Of a stretch of 35,238 nucleotides of DNA, positions 32,687-35,238 are shown piece by piece. Positions within the stretch are counted from its first letter, which is position 1. Each line of letters begins with the position of its first letter. A program made the translations under genes and the position numbers. The notes beneath the pieces are model-generated. The model saw nothing but the letters and a program-made list of their open reading frames with translations. It was not told the DNA's origin and ran no database searches. Origin of the DNA: Hymenobacter sp. 15J16-1T3B (GTDB lineage Bacteria > Bacteroidota > Bacteroidia > Cytophagales > Hymenobacteraceae); the NCBI RefSeq assembly GCF_020711235.1, contig NZ_JAJFAV010000027.1, forward strand, positions 1 to 35,238. Direction: 5' to 3'.

Positions 32687-32935
32687 TTACTGGGCGCTGT
32701 CGTCAGCGGATGTCGCGCTTTGCCCGCCGCCTTCCATGCCGTTGGTTTGGTCACTGTCGCCGTAGCCGCCGCGCTGGCCGCTGCCGTCGCCCATGTGGCC
32801 CTGCGTCGCGGCGGGTTGGGCGGCGTCGGTGCCGGTAGAGGCCACGTCGGGGGTCTGCTGGGCGTTTTCGCGGCGGCCTTGTGCTTCGGCGGATTCGTTG
32901 GGCGTGCTCTCGGAGTCTTTCGGATCGGGTGTCAT
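32687..32935 (-). CDS. Small disordered acidic Gly/Gln/Ser-rich protein
   Basis: An 82-aa hydrophilic protein without signal or membrane segment, rich in Ser, Asp, Gln, Gly and Ala (MTPDPKDSESTPNESAEAQG ... GQRGGYGDSDQTNGMEGGGQ). Such composition predicts disorder. Similar short, low-complexity proteins are common in this group. No function can be assigned. It lies 76 nt downstream of the ABC ATPase gene in the same direction, and a hairpin follows just past its stop, which favours a real gene. Confidence 0.55.
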   Translation of the reverse strand: MTPDPKDSESTPNESAEAQGRRENAQQTPDVASTGTDAAQPAATQGHMGDGSGQRGGYGDSDQTNGMEGGGQSATSADDSAQ

Positions 32936-33011
32936 GGGGTGCGAAGAAATGGTGGTAGGGCCGAAACCGGCTTGCTAGGCTGTACGGCCGCACGCAGCCA
33001 CGGTTCGTCGG

Positions 33012-33992
33012 CTACACCAGCCAGCCGCCTTCTTCCGCCACGCGCACGCCCACCGCGGCCCCCGGCTGCAGGCCGCGCTCGGCCGTGCGCAGCCGCACCG
33101 TGGCGCCGCCCCGGAGCCGCACCGTGGCCTCGTAGTAACTGCCGAAAAACCGTACGTCCGTTACGGTACCCGGCACCCCGGCCTCGGGCGGCCCCAATCG
33201 AAAATCTTCGGGCCGCACCAGCAGCTGCTTGGCGGGGCGCGCCTTGGCCGGCGCCGCAAACTGCCGCGCCGCGGCCCCGGCCAGCACGTTGTAGTCGCCG
33301 AACAGGGCAGCCACGTACTCGCTTGCGGGCTGGCGGTAGAGCTGCTCCGGCGGGCCCTGCTGCACCAAGCGGCCGGCTTGCAGCACCAGGATTTCGTCGG
33401 CCCACGAGAGCGTATCGAGCGGGTCGTGCGAGACGAGCAGGTAGGTCAGCCCGAGCTGGGCGCCTACGTCGCGCAGCACGGCCTTAAGCGTCTGCTTGTG
33501 GGCGCTGTCGAGGTTGGAGAAGGGCTCGTCGAGCAGCAGCAGGCGCGGGGCGCCGAGCAGCAGCCGGGCTAGGGCAATACGCTGCCGCTCCCCGCCCGAA
33601 AGCTGGTTGGTCTTGCGCGGCAGCAGGTGGTCGATCTGGCACAACTCGTAGAGCTTCTGCGCTTCGGCGGCCCCAAGCTTGTCGGCGTAGCGCAGCACCT
33701 GCTCCACGCGCAGAAACTTGGGCAGCTCGAACTGCTGCGAGAGGTAGGCAATGCCCGGGTGGCCCGGAATCAGCTTTTCGTGCGGGTCCTCCACCAGCTG
33801 GCCTTCGAAGCGTACTTCGCCCGTGCTCGGCGAGGCCAGCCCGGCCACCACTTGCAGCAGCGTGCTCTTGCCCGCGCCGGTTTCGCCGGCTATGGCAATG
33901 CGCTGGAACTGCCGCTGCGTGAAACTGACGCCGTGCAGGCCGAAGTGGCCGGCCTCCTGAAAGCTGATGTTGGAAACGGAAAGAAACGCCAT
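33012..33992 (-). CDS. ABC transporter ATP-binding protein with TOBE-like C-terminus
   Basis: A 326-aa protein from ATG 33992 (MAFLSVSNISF); a GTG 15 nt upstream is less likely. All ATPase motifs are intact: Walker A GETGAGKST, Q-loop YLSQQFELP, signature LSGGERQRIALARLLL, Walker B RLLLLDEPFSNLD, and H-loop LLVSHDPLD. The C-terminal ~90 residues (LLVRPEDFRLG ... GTVTDVRFFGSYYEATVRL ... GVRVAEEGGW) resemble the TOBE regulatory domain of importer ATPases of the spermidine, iron(III), molybdate or sugar type. No permease or binding protein gene is adjacent, so the substrate is unknown. Confidence 0.9.
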   Translation of the reverse strand: MAFLSVSNISFQEAGHFGLHGVSFTQRQFQRIAIAGETGAGKSTLLQVVAGLASPSTGEVRFEGQLVEDPHEKLIPGHPGIAYLSQQFELPKFLRVEQVLRYADKLGAAEAQKLYELCQIDHLLPRKTNQLSGGERQRIALARLLLGAPRLLLLDEPFSNLDSAHKQTLKAVLRDVGAQLGLTYLLVSHDPLDTLSWADEILVLQAGRLVQQGPPEQLYRQPASEYVAALFGDYNVLAGAAARQFAAPAKARPAKQLLVRPEDFRLGPPEAGVPGTVTDVRFFGSYYEATVRLRGGATVRLRTAERGLQPGAAVGVRVAEEGGWLV

Positions 33993-34047
33993 AACTGCCC
34001 AAAACACGAAGCTACGACAGCTGCCTGGCAGTACGACGCCTAGGGCC

Positions 34048-35061
34048 CTATGGCTGCCGCGTCAGGTTGTCCAGGTCCATGGTCAGCAGCGGCTTGAGGC
34101 TGCCTTTTTTACCCGAGGCGGCTCCGGCCAGGTCGCGCGTTTTGGTCCCGATGCGGGCCGTTACGGTCAGCGCGCCCCCGGCCGTTTCGCGGATTTCGTA
34201 CCGGGCCGAGCCGTTCTGGAAGCGCAGACTCAGCCCGGCCTTGGTGTTGTGCAGCGTGAAGGGCGGCGCTTTCTCAGAGCGGAGCGCGGGGTAGCTGAAC
34301 TCGACGCTTTCATCCTTGCGCAGCAGCGCGTAGTAGAGCGTCGTGGAATCCACGGCGAAGATGACGACCCGCTTGCCGTTTTCGGCCAGCTGAAACGAGC
34401 AGATTTCTTCCTCGCCGCTGGGATACAGTTCCTGCCATTCCGTCGATACCATCCGCCGCCCGTTCCATTCCTCCCGGGAGTACATCACGAACGGGCCGTG
34501 CGACTGGTCTTCCCGGTAGCTACTCACCAGGAACAGCTCGTTGTTGCTGCGCACGCTGAACTGGGTTGTTTCTCCGCCCCAGGAGCCGGTCTGCTGCACG
34601 CTGATGCGCTTCCGCTCGGCGTCGACCTCGAACATGCCGCAATAGCTCTGCGCCAGGTCGGTAAATGCTTCGTTGTGCGCGAAACCGGTGGGCGTTGCCA
34701 GATACACCTGAAAGGACACGTTGCCGCGGCAGCTGTTGTGCCCGTCCTGAATGGCCAGGTCCGGGCGCCCGTCGAAGTTGAAATCCTTACTGATCAGCCA
34801 GTTCTGTTCGGCGTAAGGAATTCGCGCAACGGCAGCACCGGCTACTTGATAATCCGGCTCCACGTACAGCTCCGTCGATTCCAGTTTGATCAGCGCCTGC
34901 TTGGTCTGGTCGCAAACGGCTATCCAGCCAACGCCGCTGGTGTCGCTATCGACGTGGATGCGGGCCACATATAGCGGCGAGAAGTCGTCAATCAGGTATT
35001 CCCGCTGGGCGTGGGCGGTAAAAGAAGCCAGCAACAGTAACAGGGCTACATAGCAGCGCAT
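34048..35061 (-). CDS. Exported protein with DFNFDG motif, function unknown
   Basis: A 337-aa protein from ATG 35061, which opens a signal peptide (MRCYVALLLLLASFTAHAQ). Around residue 95 it has LISKDFNFDGRPDLAIQDG, an Asp/Asn-rich calcium-loop-like motif shared with FG-GAP/VCBS and XAC2610-type exported proteins, preceded and followed by beta-rich sequence (VSFQVYLATPTGFAHNEAF, CGMFEVDAERKRISV). No catalytic motif is seen. The last third (PPFTLHNTKAGLSLRFQNG, LTVTARIGTKT) is also beta-rich. Probably periplasmic or surface; single gene, 56 nt upstream of the ABC ATPase gene on the same strand. Confidence 0.8.
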   Translation of the reverse strand: MRCYVALLLLLASFTAHAQREYLIDDFSPLYVARIHVDSDTSGVGWIAVCDQTKQALIKLESTELYVEPDYQVAGAAVARIPYAEQNWLISKDFNFDGRPDLAIQDGHNSCRGNVSFQVYLATPTGFAHNEAFTDLAQSYCGMFEVDAERKRISVQQTGSWGGETTQFSVRSNNELFLVSSYREDQSHGPFVMYSREEWNGRRMVSTEWQELYPSGEEEICSFQLAENGKRVVIFAVDSTTLYYALLRKDESVEFSYPALRSEKAPPFTLHNTKAGLSLRFQNGSARYEIRETAGGALTVTARIGTKTRDLAGAASGKKGSLKPLLTMDLDNLTRQP

Positions 35062-35154
35062 AAGGATAGGATAGCGGGCCGTTTCGGCGCAAAGAACGAG
35101 CATTAACACCATGGTTTGCACGACGTTCTTTTTTCCTCATTCCAGCAAACGCAA

Positions 35155-35188
35155 AACCGGCCGCCTCCCTCGCGGGAAGCGGCCGGTT
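35155..35188 (-). terminator. Terminator for the gene entering from the right
   Basis: AACCGGCCGC (35155-35164) pairs with GCGGCCGGTT (35179-35188), with TCCC/GGGA inside, a TCGC loop and one mismatch. Read on the minus strand it ends in GGTTTTGCG, a short T-run. It lies 24 nt past the stop at 35213. Confidence 0.7.
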
Positions 35189-35212
35189 CGCATTGCTGAG
35201 CCTGCGGGCAGC

Positions 35213-35238
35213 TTAAGCTACCGGCTGCTCCGTCGACT
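35213..35238 (-). CDS. C-terminal end of an unidentified protein, truncated by the window edge
   Basis: The last codons would read STEQPVA then TAA (stop complement at 35213-35215). Only the terminator placed 24 nt downstream supports it; the protein cannot be identified. Confidence 0.45.

Noticed and set aside
33967-34974. Plus-strand frame of about 335 codons opposite the DFNFDG protein
   Set aside because: No start context or motifs; the minus-strand frame has a signal peptide.

Overview
The window looks like chromosome of a high-GC Bacteroidota, most likely Hymenobacter or a close relative (Cytophagales). Evidence: four secreted proteins end in a type IX secretion (T9SS) sorting domain, delta-60-repeat and PKD-like surface proteins are present, there are no strong Shine-Dalgarno sequences, and several genes have TAnnTTTG-type -7 boxes in short AT-rich islands set in a GC-rich background. 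No rRNA, tRNA, CRISPR array, prophage or transposase gene was found.

Layout, left to right. 1-4.6 kb: the end of one repeat-rich T9SS cargo gene and a complete paralogue with four exact 273-bp tandem repeats. 4.7-10 kb: a small membrane-anchored protein, an exported PQQ-type sugar dehydrogenase, a DctA-type dicarboxylate symporter, and a convergent ClC chloride channel/transporter with CBS domains. 10.4-12.4 kb: small conserved proteins, a TonB C-terminal domain protein and a BamE-like lipoprotein. 12.8-17.9 kb: an exported alpha/beta hydrolase, a multi-TM protein with a LytS/LytTR two-component pair, a tandem USP-like protein and a small lipoprotein. 18.3-22.0 kb: a subtilisin-family T9SS protease followed 18 bp later by an exported protein that seems to start at TTG. 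22.1-24.4 kb: a minus-strand umuDC mutagenic-repair operon with a striking leader, and a divergent small gene. 24.7-28.7 kb: a YdjM-like membrane protein, a delta-60 repeat T9SS protein and a TIGR02117/DUF2459 protein. 29.2-32.6 kb: a 944-aa MSEP-CTERM-like membrane protein (VIT domain) with a consensus promoter, divergent from a small membrane protein. 32.7-35.2 kb: a low-complexity acidic protein, an ABC ATPase with a TOBE-like tail, an exported DFNFDG-motif protein, and the last codons of a gene entering from the right.

Functionally this is ordinary chromosomal content with an emphasis on the cell surface: T9SS cargo, lipoproteins, an exosortase-type substrate and transporters. The most unusual features are non-coding: a 15-bp GC-only hairpin 2 nt before the umuD start, next to an AT-rich palindrome; a 28-bp perfect inverted repeat built from GTGAA units; and two intergenic elements with matching inverted ends (CATCC-GAGC ... 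CCTTCCTC), one of them composite. I see no clear new multi-gene system. Homology statements come from recognising protein motifs by eye, not from searches.
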